Of a DNA stretch of 34,430 bases, positions 8,020 through 17,568 are shown one piece after another. Source of the DNA: Gammaproteobacteria bacterium (GTDB lineage: Bacteria > Pseudomonadota > Gammaproteobacteria > SZUA-229); NCBI GenBank assembly GCA_030595325.1, contig JAUVDN010000012.1:1-34430 (forward strand), written 5' to 3'. The position numbers and the translations under genes are program-made. The notes under the pieces are model-generated. The model did no database searches and had not been told where the DNA came from. It worked only from the letters and a program-made list of their open reading frames with translations. The first letter of the stretch is position 1, and every line of letters starts with the position of its first letter.

Positions 8020-8898
8020 TTAATGTGTAAACTTATCGCGAGTTTGTTTTGCGTGTGTGAAAACTTCCATCAACTTTTCACCATCACCCGCTTCAAGTGC
8101 ATTATATAGCATATCCAGCTCATCCTTATAACGCTTCATCATCTCGAGAATGGGCTGCTGATTGTTCAGGCAGATATCTCGCCACATAGTCGGATCACTC
8201 GAAGCGATACGGGTAACGTCACGAAAACCGCCTGCGGCAAAACGAAATATATTTTCGATGTCATCCATATTTTCAAGACAGTGCACCAGACCAAATGCAA
8301 GCAAATGTGGCAGATGACTGGTTGCCGCCAGTACTTTATCATGATGATCTGCACTCATGGTCTCAACCAGCGCACCTGTTTCTTCCCATAGATTTACAAC
8401 TAACGCTATTGCATCAGCATTGGTATTTTCAGACGGCGTTAAAATTACCCTGCGATCTTTATAGAGATCTGCAAAGGCAGCTTCCGGCCCACTGTTTTCA
8501 GTTCCAGCAATCGGATGACCCGCAACAAAGCGGTCAGCATCTTGACCAAATACTTCATCTGCTATTTTCTGCACTTGTTGTTTGGAACTGCCGGCATCAG
8601 TAATAATGGCATGCTGGTTACCGGATTCTTTCAATCCAGTAGCAATCTGCTCAAAAACTGATTGCATAGCGCCAAGTGGAACAGAAACAAAAATTACATC
8701 GGCATCTTTTACTGCTTCAGCTATATCAGTCTTATACGTATCAATGATATCCAGGCGTTGTGCCGTTTGCAATGTTTCCAGACTGCGGCCTGCGCCGGTG
8801 ATGTCTTCAACAATGCCCGCTGATTTTAAAGCCAGACAAAATGAGCCACCGATTAAACCGGTGCCTACCACGCATAGATTATTTATTAATACTGTCAT
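8020..8898 (-). CDS. tyrA: Prephenate dehydrogenase (TyrA family)
   Basis: The enzyme oxidatively decarboxylates prephenate or arogenate on the way to tyrosine. The 292-residue product has an NAD(P) Rossmann motif GTGLIGGS at residues 12-19, the conserved AGHPIAGTENSG with the catalytic His, and ATSHLPHLLAF in the helical domain. Which substrate and cofactor are preferred cannot be read from sequence alone. There is no fused chorismate mutase, which here is on PheA, and no ACT domain. It lies directly upstream of aroA (22 bp), so the two are very likely co-transcribed. Confidence 0.95.
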   Translation of the reverse strand: MTVLINNLCVVGTGLIGGSFCLALKSAGIVEDITGAGRSLETLQTAQRLDIIDTYKTDIAEAVKDADVIFVSVPLGAMQSVFEQIATGLKESGNQHAIITDAGSSKQQVQKIADEVFGQDADRFVAGHPIAGTENSGPEAAFADLYKDRRVILTPSENTNADAIALVVNLWEETGALVETMSADHHDKVLAATSHLPHLLAFGLVHCLENMDDIENIFRFAAGGFRDVTRIASSDPTMWRDICLNNQQPILEMMKRYKDELDMLYNALEAGDGEKLMEVFTHAKQTRDKFTH

Positions 8899-8946
8899 TA
8901 TGTAAGTATAGTTCTGGCGCCGGGTTAAAATCTATATATTCTGGCA

Positions 8947-9031
8947 TCACGGAATGCCATAAATAAATCCAAGCAATCCACTCCTACGTGCAAGTCGTAA
9001 TCTGTAGGAGCGGAATCTTTTCATTCCGCGA
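8947..9031. repeat. REP-like pair (copies C and D, head to head)
   Basis: Copy C (8947-8987) starts TCACGGAATGCC and ends CCACTCCTAC. Copy D (9003-9031) starts TGTAGGAGCGGAATC and ends TCATTCCGCGA, in opposite orientation. Copy D folds into a GCGGAAT/ATTCCGC hairpin and differs from the complement of 13908-13936 at one position. The pair fills most of the hisC-tyrA gap. Confidence 0.75.
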
Positions 9032-9048
9032 ACCGAAAAGCATCATAT

Positions 9049-10182
9049 TTACAAACACTGTTTAAGCGTTTCGATAAACCTTTCGTTTTGTTCTTGTGTA
9101 CCAATCGTTATTCTTAAATATTCTGGCATAGCGTAATTAGCCACTGGCCTTACAATTACACCTTTTTTTAATAATTTTTGATACAGTGCCAAGCCATCTT
9201 GTTTAACATTTATTGAAATAAAATTACCCATCGTTGGCAGATGAAGCAGGCCCATTTCTGTAAATGCCTTCTGTAAAAACTCTTTGCCCTTATCATTCAT
9301 CTGAACACTTTTAACAACATGCTCATTGTCATCCAACGATGCCAGCGCTGCAGCTTGTGCAAGCATATTAGTGTTAAACGGTTGCCGAACACGATTCAAT
9401 ACATCAGCAATCTCAGCACTTGAAATTGAATAGCCTATCCTTAAACCTGCCAGTGCATACACTTTTGAAAAGGTTTGTGTCACCACAAGGTTAGGGAATT
9501 TTTCTAGCCATTGTTTAATCGGCGGTTTAATGTCTTCAGCCATATACTCTGTATATGCCAAATCAAGAACAATGATTATATCTTTAGCAATATGATCAAA
9601 TAACCCTTCAAGCACAGAAGGTGTTAACCAGGTGCCTGTCGGGTTATTGGGATTCGCAATAAATATTATACGTGTACTGTCATCAATCTGTGAAAGTAAC
9701 GCTTCCGGGTCATGCCCCAGTGGCATCGTTGCATGGTCTTCTGGAAATGCTTTTGCAATATTGGCTTTTGCACCTACCGCTTGTACAACTATCGGGTAAA
9801 CAGCAAACGAATATTCTGAAAACACCGCAGAATGCTCCGGTGTTAAAAATGCGCGGGTCACCAGTTCTAAGATATCATTAGAACCGTTGCCAAGCGTTAT
9901 ACCTGAAATATCGACATCATGTTTATCAGCAAGCTTGTTACTTAAATCAAAACCGCCACCATCCGGGTAGTAGTTAATCACAGACGACAGATTCTTAATT
10001 GCATCCACTGCCAGAGAACTTGGACCCAATGGATTTTCGTTTGATGCCAATTTGATCGAACCGGATATACCAAGCTCACGTTCAAGCTCTTCGACTGGTT
10101 TACCTGGCTGATAAGGTGTTAATTGTTGAACACCTGAGGTAGCTAACTTTAAGTAAGAACCTTCAAGATAAGATGACGGCAT
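9049..10182 (-). CDS. hisC: Histidinol-phosphate aminotransferase, probably also aromatic
   Basis: A 377-residue PLP-dependent class I/II aminotransferase of the HisC family. SNENPLGPS (about 47-55), the ANPNNPTGT loop (177-184), DLAYTEY and the PLP lysine K240 in TFSKVYALAGLRIGY are present. HisC converts imidazole-acetol phosphate to histidinol phosphate. Copies placed between pheA and tyrA, as in Pseudomonas, are thought to work on aromatic keto acids as well; that role is inferred here from position. No other his gene is in the window. It starts 2 nt after the pheA stop codon, so translational coupling is likely. Confidence 0.93.
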   Translation of the reverse strand: MPSSYLEGSYLKLATSGVQQLTPYQPGKPVEELERELGISGSIKLASNENPLGPSSLAVDAIKNLSSVINYYPDGGGFDLSNKLADKHDVDISGITLGNGSNDILELVTRAFLTPEHSAVFSEYSFAVYPIVVQAVGAKANIAKAFPEDHATMPLGHDPEALLSQIDDSTRIIFIANPNNPTGTWLTPSVLEGLFDHIAKDIIIVLDLAYTEYMAEDIKPPIKQWLEKFPNLVVTQTFSKVYALAGLRIGYSISSAEIADVLNRVRQPFNTNMLAQAAALASLDDNEHVVKSVQMNDKGKEFLQKAFTEMGLLHLPTMGNFISINVKQDGLALYQKLLKKGVIVRPVANYAMPEYLRITIGTQEQNERFIETLKQCL

Positions 10183-10184
10183 TG

Positions 10185-11309
10185 TTACAGAACAGCTTTA
10201 GGGTAAGAACCAAGTATTGTGACCATGGCGGAGGCTTTCTCAATTTCAGTGATAGCATCCTTTACAAGGTCATTATCACGGTGACCATCGATATCGATAA
10301 AAAACACGTAATCCCAGACACCACGACGAGACGGTCGCGACTCAATATTGCTCATACTAATGCCACGATCTGCTAACGGTTTAAGCAGGTCAAACAATGA
10401 ACCCGGTTTATTATTTACAAACACCAACAGACTGGTTCTGTCTTCACCGCTGGGTGGTGACATATGCTGACCGATTACAGCAAAACGAGTAGTGTTGTCT
10501 GGTTCGTCCTCTATATCTGACTCTAATATAGGAACATTATATAATTCAGCAGCCATGACACCACCGATTGATGCTGTGCCCATAGAATCAGCCCCTAAAT
10601 CATCATCGGCATTTTCATTCGCTTTTAGTACGGCCTGTGCGTTACTGCTCATTGCGATACGTTCAGCATCAGGTAAATGCTTGTCCAGCCATTGGGTGCA
10701 TTGCGCTAATGATTGCTGATGCGCATAAACACGTTTTATTTTATCCAGCGAATCTACTTTGCTTAATAAGTTATGACGTATACGTAATGCAACTTCGCCG
10801 CTAATGGTTAACGACGACTTCATGAATAAATCCAAAGTGTGATTGATTACACCTGCGCTGGAATTTTCGACAGGTACTACGCCAAAGTTAGCTGCATCTG
10901 CTTCAACTATACGAAAAACCTCTTCAATACTTTCTACCGGCTGGGTTTCTATCTGACTGCCGAAATGTTTTACCGCGGCAGAATGTGTATAGGTTCCTTC
11001 AGGTCCTAGAAAGGCAACTTTTAATGGTTTTTCATGCGCTAGACAAGCAGCCATAATCTCGCGAAATATACCTGCGATACTTTCATCTTTAAGCGGACCC
11101 GTATTACGCTCCATGACTGCACGCAATACTTGTGCTTCGCGTTCCGGACGATAGAAGTGTCCGGTCTCGCCCTGTTGCTGCTTTACCTTGGCGACATTAG
11201 CTGCACACGACGCGCGTTCAGAAACCAAGTCTTGAATAGACTTATCTATTTCATCGATGCGTTTTCGAATCTTTGCTAATGGGTCTACTAACGGGTCTTT
11301 TTCGGCCAT
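10185..11309 (-). CDS. pheA: Bifunctional chorismate mutase / prephenate dehydratase (P-protein)
   Basis: The enzyme turns chorismate into prephenate and then phenylpyruvate, the committed steps to phenylalanine. The 374-residue product has an AroQ chorismate mutase domain (about residues 8-95, IRKRIDEIDKSIQDLVSERA), a prephenate dehydratase domain starting VAFLGPEGTYTH (about residues 99-285, with the catalytic NTTRFAVI) and a C-terminal ACT regulatory domain (about 290-370) with the phenylalanine-binding GSLFDLL and ESRPSR motifs. Feedback inhibition by phenylalanine is expected from these motifs. It follows serA after 116 bp of tandem repeats and precedes hisC by 2 nt. Confidence 0.97.
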   Translation of the reverse strand: MAEKDPLVDPLAKIRKRIDEIDKSIQDLVSERASCAANVAKVKQQQGETGHFYRPEREAQVLRAVMERNTGPLKDESIAGIFREIMAACLAHEKPLKVAFLGPEGTYTHSAAVKHFGSQIETQPVESIEEVFRIVEADAANFGVVPVENSSAGVINHTLDLFMKSSLTISGEVALRIRHNLLSKVDSLDKIKRVYAHQQSLAQCTQWLDKHLPDAERIAMSSNAQAVLKANENADDDLGADSMGTASIGGVMAAELYNVPILESDIEDEPDNTTRFAVIGQHMSPPSGEDRTSLLVFVNNKPGSLFDLLKPLADRGISMSNIESRPSRRGVWDYVFFIDIDGHRDNDLVKDAITEIEKASAMVTILGSYPKAVL

Positions 11310-11331
11310 AGTCTTATATCTTAGATTTATG

Positions 11332-11421
11332 TAACTTATATTTAAATAACTTAAATTTAGATAATTTAATTTTAGATAACTTAATTTTAGATAGCTTAAT
11401 TTTAGATAGCTTAATTTTTTT
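11332..11421. repeat. Six tandem copies of a 15-bp AT-rich unit
   Basis: Units of 15 bp resembling TAACTTAATTTTAGA run without gaps: 11332, 11347, 11362, 11377, 11392 and 11407. Middle copies differ by one or two bases; the first and last are the most diverged. The array ends 4 nt before the serA stop codon and fills the serA-pheA gap. Confidence 0.88.
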
Positions 11422-11425
11422 AATA

Positions 11426-12589
11426 TTAAATCTGGCGCGCTTTTAATACACCTTCTATCGCACTAAATTTTTCGATTAAATCATTACCGATTTCACACTC
11501 AATATCCATCAAAGTGTAAGCAAGATCATTTCTTGATTCGTTACGCATATGGTGAATGTTATAACCTGCATCACCGACAGCTGTAGATATCTTAGCAATC
11601 ATATCCGGCATATTTTTATGTGTTAATGATACACGCGATTTACCACCACGAGGTAATTTAACCGCTGGAAAATTAACCGAATTTTTAATATTACCGTTCT
11701 GCAAAAAATCTTTTATCTGGTCAGCAATCATCATCGCACAATTTTCTTCTGCTTCAGCTGTCGACGCGCCGAGGTGTGGCAATGTTATAACTTGCTCATT
11801 TCTTTTTAGTTTTTCAGCTGGAAAATCACAGACGTATGCATTTAATTTTCCTGACTCCAGCGCAGCAAGTACAGCATCATCATTAACGATGCCATGACGT
11901 GCAAAATTAAGAATGACAGCGCCGTCTTTCATGCTGGCGATTCGATCAGCATTTAACAGATCTTTCGTTGCGTCAACCAAAGGCACATGAAAAGTAACGA
12001 AATCCGCTTCTTGAAGCAACTGATCAACATTCTCCATCTCTTCAACATCAGCAGACATTTTCCATGCACTTTTCACTGTAATAGTAGGGTCAAAGCCAAC
12101 AACGCGCATACCTAAAGCAACAGCAACGTTAGCAATTTCAACACCGATAGCACCAAGACCAACAACACCTAGTGTACGCCCCGGCAATTCATATCCTACA
12201 TATTTTTTCTTGCCTGCTTCTACTGCTTTGTTCTGTTCTTCATCTGTGCCTTGAACATTTTCAGCGTACTGCCATGCCTGACAGATGTTTCTGCACGCTA
12301 ACAACATGCCGGCGATAACTAATTCTTTTACTGCATTGGCATTGGCACCCGGTGCATTAAAAACCACGACACCTTCATCACCTAACTTTTCAACCGGCAC
12401 ATTATTCGTACCCGCACCCGCGCGCCCAACCACTTTTAAATTTGCAGGGATTTCCATATCGTGCAAATTTTGCGAACGCAATATAATTGCATCTGGATCA
12501 TCCAAATCAGGACTTACTGAATAAGTATCAGCAGGTAAACGGCTTAAGCCTTTGTCGGAGATATTATTGATTGTTTTAACGTTGAACAT
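11426..12589 (-). CDS. serA: D-3-phosphoglycerate dehydrogenase
   Basis: The enzyme oxidises 3-phosphoglycerate to phosphohydroxypyruvate, the first step of serine synthesis. The 387-residue product has the 2-hydroxyacid dehydrogenase fold: the NAD motif VGLGAIGVEIANVA, the catalytic Arg in NFARHGIVND, a Glu in DFPAEKL and the catalytic His in LPHLGASTAEA. A C-terminal ACT-like domain (about residues 320-387) suggests serine feedback, but the long intervening domain of the large form is absent. The arginine motif is RHG instead of the common RGG. serC follows upstream on the same strand, supporting the serine role over a general hydroxyacid dehydrogenase. Confidence 0.93.
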   Translation of the reverse strand: MFNVKTINNISDKGLSRLPADTYSVSPDLDDPDAIILRSQNLHDMEIPANLKVVGRAGAGTNNVPVEKLGDEGVVVFNAPGANANAVKELVIAGMLLACRNICQAWQYAENVQGTDEEQNKAVEAGKKKYVGYELPGRTLGVVGLGAIGVEIANVAVALGMRVVGFDPTITVKSAWKMSADVEEMENVDQLLQEADFVTFHVPLVDATKDLLNADRIASMKDGAVILNFARHGIVNDDAVLAALESGKLNAYVCDFPAEKLKRNEQVITLPHLGASTAEAEENCAMMIADQIKDFLQNGNIKNSVNFPAVKLPRGGKSRVSLTHKNMPDMIAKISTAVGDAGYNIHHMRNESRNDLAYTLMDIECEIGNDLIEKFSAIEGVLKARQI

Positions 12590-12716
12590 TGTTGTATCCA
12601 GTTTTAAATAAAGTTTTATGTAGCAAGTTGTAAGTTGTAAGCAAAAAAGTTATTAAGCTTGTCACTTTCAACTTCTAACGGTTTCTTAAGCCAACTCAGT
12701 CAAGAGTTAAGCAATA

Positions 12717-13799
12717 TTACGAATTAGCAGTGGCAAACTCATGCATGAAAGCAATCAACGCTTCAACACCTTCTTCAGGCATAGCATTGTAAATACTTGC
12801 ACGCATACCACCAACGGAACGATGGCCTTTCAATGTCACTAGACCTTTGGCAGCAGCTTGTTCAATAAATGTCGCATCAAGATCAGCATTAGCAAGTATA
12901 AATGGCACATTCATCCACGAACGGTTTTTAACAGCAACCGGGTTACTGTAAAAATCAGAATCATCAATCGCCTGGTAAAGTTTTTCTGCTTTGCGTTTGT
13001 TGATTGATTCTATGGCAGACATACCGCCCTTATTTAGCCCCCAGGCAAATACTAATCCAGCTAGATACCAACTATATGTAGGTGGTGTGTTATACATGGA
13101 TTCGTTATCAGCAAATGTTTTGTAATCGAACATGACGGGCATATTTGCATCTGCATTACCAATAAGGTCTTCACGCACGATAACAATGGTCAACCCTGCC
13201 GGGCCAATGTTCTTTTGTGCGCCGGCATAGATAACACCGAACTTAGACACATCAATCTCACGCGATAATATTGTTGATGACATATCTGCAACTAAAGGCA
13301 CATCACCAGTATCAGGGATATAGTCAAACTCAACACCAACAATGGTTTCATTTGGTGTGTAGTGTACAAATGCCGCATCCGGGTCAAATTTAAGGCTAGC
13401 CTCATCCGGAACCGTAGTAAAGTTACTGTCAGAGGTATCAGCGACCAGATTAACGTTACAGTAACGCTTGGCTTCAGCGACAGCTTTTTTAGACCACTGT
13501 CCTGTCAGTAAATAATCTGCACCCTTCTTGCCGTTAAGCAAGTTAATAGGAACCATCGCAAATTGGCTGCTTGCACCACCTTGCAGGAATAGAACTTTAT
13601 AATTATCAGGGATATTCATCAGCTCACGTAAGTCAGCTTCTGCTTTTGCAGCAATAGACATATAGTCTTTACCGCGGTGACTCATTTCCATGACTGACAT
13701 GCCTGAACCATTCCAGTCCAGCATCTCTGCTTGTGCTTGTTCTAAGACTTCTGTTGGCAGTGCGGCCGGACCGGCACTGAAATTATATACTCTACTCAT
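12717..13799 (-). CDS. serC: Phosphoserine aminotransferase
   Basis: SerC makes phosphoserine from phosphohydroxypyruvate and glutamate, and also serves pyridoxal phosphate synthesis. The 360-residue length is standard. The N-terminal YNFSAGPAALP, the substrate-binding MEMSHRGK (38-44), HYTPNETI (147-153) and the PLP lysine K196 in GAQKNIGPAG are all present. It sits between gyrA and serA, as in the gammaproteobacterial supraoperon. The 127-bp gap to serA has a short direct repeat (AAGTTGTAAGTTGTAAG) but no clear terminator. Confidence 0.97.
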   Translation of the reverse strand: MSRVYNFSAGPAALPTEVLEQAQAEMLDWNGSGMSVMEMSHRGKDYMSIAAKAEADLRELMNIPDNYKVLFLQGGASSQFAMVPINLLNGKKGADYLLTGQWSKKAVAEAKRYCNVNLVADTSDSNFTTVPDEASLKFDPDAAFVHYTPNETIVGVEFDYIPDTGDVPLVADMSSTILSREIDVSKFGVIYAGAQKNIGPAGLTIVIVREDLIGNADANMPVMFDYKTFADNESMYNTPPTYSWYLAGLVFAWGLNKGGMSAIESINKRKAEKLYQAIDDSDFYSNPVAVKNRSWMNVPFILANADLDATFIEQAAAKGLVTLKGHRSVGGMRASIYNAMPEEGVEALIAFMHEFATANS

Positions 13800-13856
13800 A
13801 TGATTTATTCTAGACTTTAGATTATGTTTATTAGTTAACTTATTGTTTTACATGCA

Positions 13857-13936
13857 TGTAGGAGCGGAACCTTCTCATTCTGCGAATAGCAGCACATATG
13901 CATACAATCGCGGAATGAGAAGATTCCGCTCCTACA
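13857..13936. repeat. REP-like inverted pair (copies E and F)
   Basis: Two 29-bp arms face each other: 13857-13885 (starting TGTAGGAGCGGAACC) and 13908-13936 (ending GATTCCGCTCCTACA), 27 of 29 positions complementary, with a 22-nt spacer. Each arm also folds on itself through GCGGAA/TTCCGC-like ends. The element ends 5 nt before the gyrA stop codon. Confidence 0.82.
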
Positions 13937-13941
13937 ATATA

Positions 13942-16557
13942 TTATTCTTCTGGAGATGCTTCATCTGTAGCGGCGCTGTCACCCTCTTCAGATACATCAT
14001 CAGCCATATCTTCACTGCCGGCCAATACCTCGATCTTTTCGATTTCGACCAGCTTTTCACCTTTGGTCAAACGAATCAATCGTACGCCCTGAGTATTACG
14101 ACCCATCTCACTAACATCAGATACAGCAATACGAACCAGGGTACCATTGTCAGTGATCATCATGAAATCATCATCACCCTGAACTTGGACCGCACCGACG
14201 ATCTTGCCATTTCTTTCGTTTGTCTTAATCGATATAACACCCTGACCACCACGGCCTTTTAGTGGGTAATCATCAACATTTGTACGTTTACCATAGCCAT
14301 TTTCTGTTGATGTCAGGATTGAGCCACCTTCTTCAACTTTTATCATGGCGATAACTTCCTGATCATCAGCGATACGAATACCACGTACCCCGCCGGCTGT
14401 ACGTCCCATTGAACGCACGTCAGTTTCTGAGAATCGGACAGATTTGCCTGAATCCGCAAGTAACATAATGTGATCACTACCATTAGTAATGACTACATCA
14501 ACCAACTTGTCTTCATCACGGAATTCAATTGCCTTAATACCAGACGTTCTAGGCCGAGAGAAGTTAGATAACGCTGTTTTCTTCACCGTGCCGGAGCTGG
14601 TAGCCATAAATACAAACTGATTTTCATCATATTCACGAATTGGCAGCACTGCGTTGATACGCTCACCCTCTTCCAATGGCAGAAGGTTAATAATCGGCTT
14701 ACCGCGTGAACCGCGACCCGCCATCGGTAATTGATAAACTTTTAACCAGTACACTTTGCCACGGCTAGAGAAACACAGTAGCGTGTCGTGTGTATTGGCA
14801 ACAAACAACTTATCAATAAAATCTTCAGTTTTCATCGAGGTAGCAGACTTACCACGGCCACCGCGTCGCTGTGTATTGTATACATCCAACTGCTGAGACT
14901 TGGCATAACCTTCATGCGAAAAGGTAACAACCACATCTTCTTCTGTAATCAGGTCTTCCATGTTGAAATCGAGCTCGTCTTCCATAATCTCACTGCGTCT
15001 TGCGTCAGCGTAGTTATCACGGATTTCTTCAAGCTCTTCACGGATGACTTCAAGCAGGCGTTCAGGATTAGAAAGTATCTCTATCAGCTCTTTAATAATA
15101 TCCAGTATCAGCTGGAATTCATTAACAATTTTATCTTGTTCCAAGCCAGTCAAACGATGCAGCTTCAAGTCCAGAATTGCTTGCGCCTGTACTTCTGACA
15201 GGTGATAACCATCATCTTTCAAGCCAAATCTTGGGTCCAGATTATCCGGTCTGGAAGCACTTAAATTAGCACCTTCAGTGGCGCGAGCAACCATCTCATT
15301 AACGGCGCCGGCAGGCCAGACTTTACTTAATAAACCTGTTTTTGCTTCAGCCGGGTTAGCTGATTTTTTAATCAGCTCAATCACTTCATCGATATTAGCC
15401 AGAGCAACAGCAAGGCCTTCTAAAACGTGTGCACGGGCACGCGCTTTGCGCAGCTCATAGATGGTACGACGAGTAACAACTTCACGGCGATGACGCAGGA
15501 AGGCATCTAAAATCTGTTTCAGATTTAGTAATTGCGGCTGGCCTTCAACCAGAGCAACCATATTGATACCAAATGAACACTGCATGGAAGTCTGCGAAAA
15601 CAGATTATTCAGCAGCACGTCAGCAGCATCATTACGTTTTACTTCGATGACGATACGCATGCCATCTTTATCAGATTCATCACGCAACGCCGAAATGCCT
15701 TCAATACGCTTTTCTTTGACCAGTTCAGCGATACGCTCGATCAAACGTGCCTTGTTGACCATATACGGGAGTTCAGAGACGATGATTGTCTGCTTGCCCT
15801 TTTTGTCTTCTACAATCTCAGCACGAGAGCGCATGATCATACGACCACGCCCTGTTTTATATGCCTGGCGAATACCTTTTACACCATTAATAAATGCTGC
15901 TGTCGGCAGATCTGGTGCGGGGATATGCTCCATTAACTCATCGATGGATAGATCAGGGTTAACAATTAACGCCAGACAGGCACTGATAACCTCACCAAGA
16001 TTGTGTGGCGGCATGTTTGTTGCCATACCAACAGCGATACCCGTAGAACCATTGATCAACATATTTGGAATACGGGTTGGCATTACGACTGGTTCTGATT
16101 CAGAACCATCGTAGTTTTCAGCAAAATCAACAGTTTCTTTATCTAGATCGGCAAGCAACTCGTGTGCAATTTTGGACATCCGTACTTCGGTGTAACGCAT
16201 CGCAGCCGGTGCGTCACCATCGACTGAACCAAAGTTACCCTGACCATCGACCAGCATGTATCGCAGCGAAAATGGTTGCGCCATACGGACGATAGTATCG
16301 TACACAGCAGTATCACCATGCGGGTGATATTTACCGATGACATCACCGACCACACGTGCCGATTTTTTATAAGGTTTGTTATAGTCATTACCCAGAACAT
16401 GCATCGCATATAATACGCGTCGATGCACAGGTTTAAGCCCATCGCGAACGTCAGGTAAAGCACGTCCAACAATTACACTCATGGCGTAATCCAGATAGGA
16501 TTGACGCATTTCGTCTTCGAGGTTTACCGGGGATATTTCTTTTGCAAATTCAGTCAT
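13942..16557 (-). CDS. gyrA: DNA gyrase subunit A
   Basis: GyrA cuts and rejoins DNA in gyrase, which introduces negative supercoils. The 871-residue protein aligns with E. coli GyrA from the first residue, with the catalytic tyrosine at 122 in AMRYTE. The quinolone-resistance region reads [10 protein letters not shown], with Thr at position 83 and Asp at 87; Thr83 is the wild type in Pseudomonas aeruginosa, so this is no sign of resistance. The GyrA box is QRRGGRG, and the C-terminal wheel ends in an acidic tail. No Shine-Dalgarno sequence precedes the start. The gene heads the run towards serC. Confidence 0.98.
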   Translation of the reverse strand: MTEFAKEISPVNLEDEMRQSYLDYAMSVIVGRALPDVRDGLKPVHRRVLYAMHVLGNDYNKPYKKSARVVGDVIGKYHPHGDTAVYDTIVRMAQPFSLRYMLVDGQGNFGSVDGDAPAAMRYTEVRMSKIAHELLADLDKETVDFAENYDGSESEPVVMPTRIPNMLINGSTGIAVGMATNMPPHNLGEVISACLALIVNPDLSIDELMEHIPAPDLPTAAFINGVKGIRQAYKTGRGRMIMRSRAEIVEDKKGKQTIIVSELPYMVNKARLIERIAELVKEKRIEGISALRDESDKDGMRIVIEVKRNDAADVLLNNLFSQTSMQCSFGINMVALVEGQPQLLNLKQILDAFLRHRREVVTRRTIYELRKARARAHVLEGLAVALANIDEVIELIKKSANPAEAKTGLLSKVWPAGAVNEMVARATEGANLSASRPDNLDPRFGLKDDGYHLSEVQAQAILDLKLHRLTGLEQDKIVNEFQLILDIIKELIEILSNPERLLEVIREELEEIRDNYADARRSEIMEDELDFNMEDLITEEDVVVTFSHEGYAKSQQLDVYNTQRRGGRGKSATSMKTEDFIDKLFVANTHDTLLCFSSRGKVYWLKVYQLPMAGRGSRGKPIINLLPLEEGERINAVLPIREYDENQFVFMATSSGTVKKTALSNFSRPRTSGIKAIEFRDEDKLVDVVITNGSDHIMLLADSGKSVRFSETDVRSMGRTAGGVRGIRIADDQEVIAMIKVEEGGSILTSTENGYGKRTNVDDYPLKGRGGQGVISIKTNERNGKIVGAVQVQGDDDFMMITDNGTLVRIAVSDVSEMGRNTQGVRLIRLTKGEKLVEIEKIEVLAGSEDMADDVSEEGDSAATDEASPEE

Positions 16558-16645
16558 TTAGAGGTGCACTTAAACGTCAGTCCTGTATCCATTTATCAGC
16601 TATTAAAGCTGCCCTTTAGGTTGCCGTCACAGTTATGTTTCTGGC

Positions 16646-16669
16646 AAAAAAATAGCGCATTAAAATGCG
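16646..16669 (-). terminator. Intrinsic terminator of the DUF1249 gene
   Basis: The stem CGCATT/AATGCG (16656-16661 with 16664-16669) is followed on the minus strand by TA and seven T (A run 16646-16652). It lies between the DUF1249 gene and gyrA. A TATAAG on the minus strand (16671-16676) just before it could be a gyrA -10 element, but no good -35 is seen. Confidence 0.7.
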
Positions 16670-16749
16670 TCTTATAAAGCACCTGATAGTAACACAAGCA
16701 CCGCTTTCCCGCACCTTTAATCAGGATTAATTTGGACAATTCAGAGGGC

Positions 16750-17313
16750 TTATTTATTATTACTACGGGAGATATCGATGAGTTTGTTTTTCTGCTTATT
16801 TTGAGGCATTTTGTTCGATTCATTTGACGATTTAGCAACTACAGCGCTTTGCTTTTCACTGATAGAAAATTGATGACCAAGATACAGACAATAACCCAAC
16901 CATTTATATAAAAACCGATTGAACTTCCACTTGATATGGATCGCCTTTTCGGGAATATGATCATATCTCTTACGACCATGCTGCAAGTGCCCTGTCAGCA
17001 CTTCCACCTGATGCGCATCGTGATACAAACGTACGGTTAAAGCAGGCTCTGCAATGCTTTGCGTACTTTCCTCGAAATAGTAGGTTAGGTACACAGTCGT
17101 GGTGAACTGCGTACGCTCTAACACTGTTAAGTGCAGGCTCAGACAGCCAGGCAAGTGAGATATCGAATTGTTCGGTAATGCAGCCACGTCAGGAATCAGA
17201 CGATGAAGGCGCATGTAATTATTTTCATACAAATCCATCAAACTAACGAAACCGCGTGGATCTACGTCCTCGCAGCCGTAGCCAGAAAATGCTGTTTGTT
17301 TTGAATGAATCAT
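16750..17313 (-). CDS. DUF1249 (YqiB-like) protein
   Basis: A 187-residue soluble protein of the DUF1249 family. Residues about 28-140 follow E. coli YqiB: LYENNYMRLHRLIPD, LTVLERTQFTTTVYL, VRLYHDAHQVEVLTG and the C-terminal FNRFLYKWLGYCLYLGHQF. The function of the family is unknown. In E. coli the gene is near parE, nudF and cpdA, so its place beside gyrA is different, although still near a topoisomerase gene. The last 45 residues are a polar tail rich in Ser, Asn and Lys that YqiB lacks. A TATAAT on the minus strand (17323-17328) lies so close to the start that the transcript might be leaderless; no ribosome-binding site is seen. Confidence 0.88.
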   Translation of the reverse strand: MIHSKQTAFSGYGCEDVDPRGFVSLMDLYENNYMRLHRLIPDVAALPNNSISHLPGCLSLHLTVLERTQFTTTVYLTYYFEESTQSIAEPALTVRLYHDAHQVEVLTGHLQHGRKRYDHIPEKAIHIKWKFNRFLYKWLGYCLYLGHQFSISEKQSAVVAKSSNESNKMPQNKQKNKLIDISRSNNK

Positions 17314-17410
17314 ATTCTAAAGATTATAGCGAATTAAGCAGAAAACTGTTTTTTATCTGAACGACTGATGCTGAGTCATAGCTGACAAAGTCAAAAACTT
17401 TAAAAGCTAC

Positions 17411-17530
17411 TCACCACAGAGGACACGGAGGTCACAGAGGAAAGCCTTAATTATTGTTAAACGCGCCTGCGGCGCGGTTAACAATAAAAAACCTCTGTGA
17501 CCTCTGTGACCTCCGTGTCCTCTGTGGTGA
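17411..17530. repeat. 120-bp nested inverted repeat (CACAGAGG type)
   Basis: The outer arms of 30 bp are perfectly complementary: 17411-17440 (starting TCACCACAGAGGACACGG) and 17501-17530. Inside, TTATTGTTAA (17451-17460) with TTAACAATAA (17478-17487), and CGCGCC (17462-17467) with GGCGCG (17471-17476), form a second stem around TGC. A partial extra copy of CCTCTGTGA lies at 17492-17500. The arms match the family at 6606-6666. The element lies between the divergent DUF1249 and folC genes. Confidence 0.9.
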
Positions 17531-17568
17531 AAATTCTTTTGATTTTATTTTTTTCTGGAGGTCAGCTA

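Noticed and set aside
13843-16114. Long open frames on the plus strand opposite gyrA
   Set aside because: They lie antisense to a strong, full-length gyrA, have no recognisable domains and reflect its codon usage.
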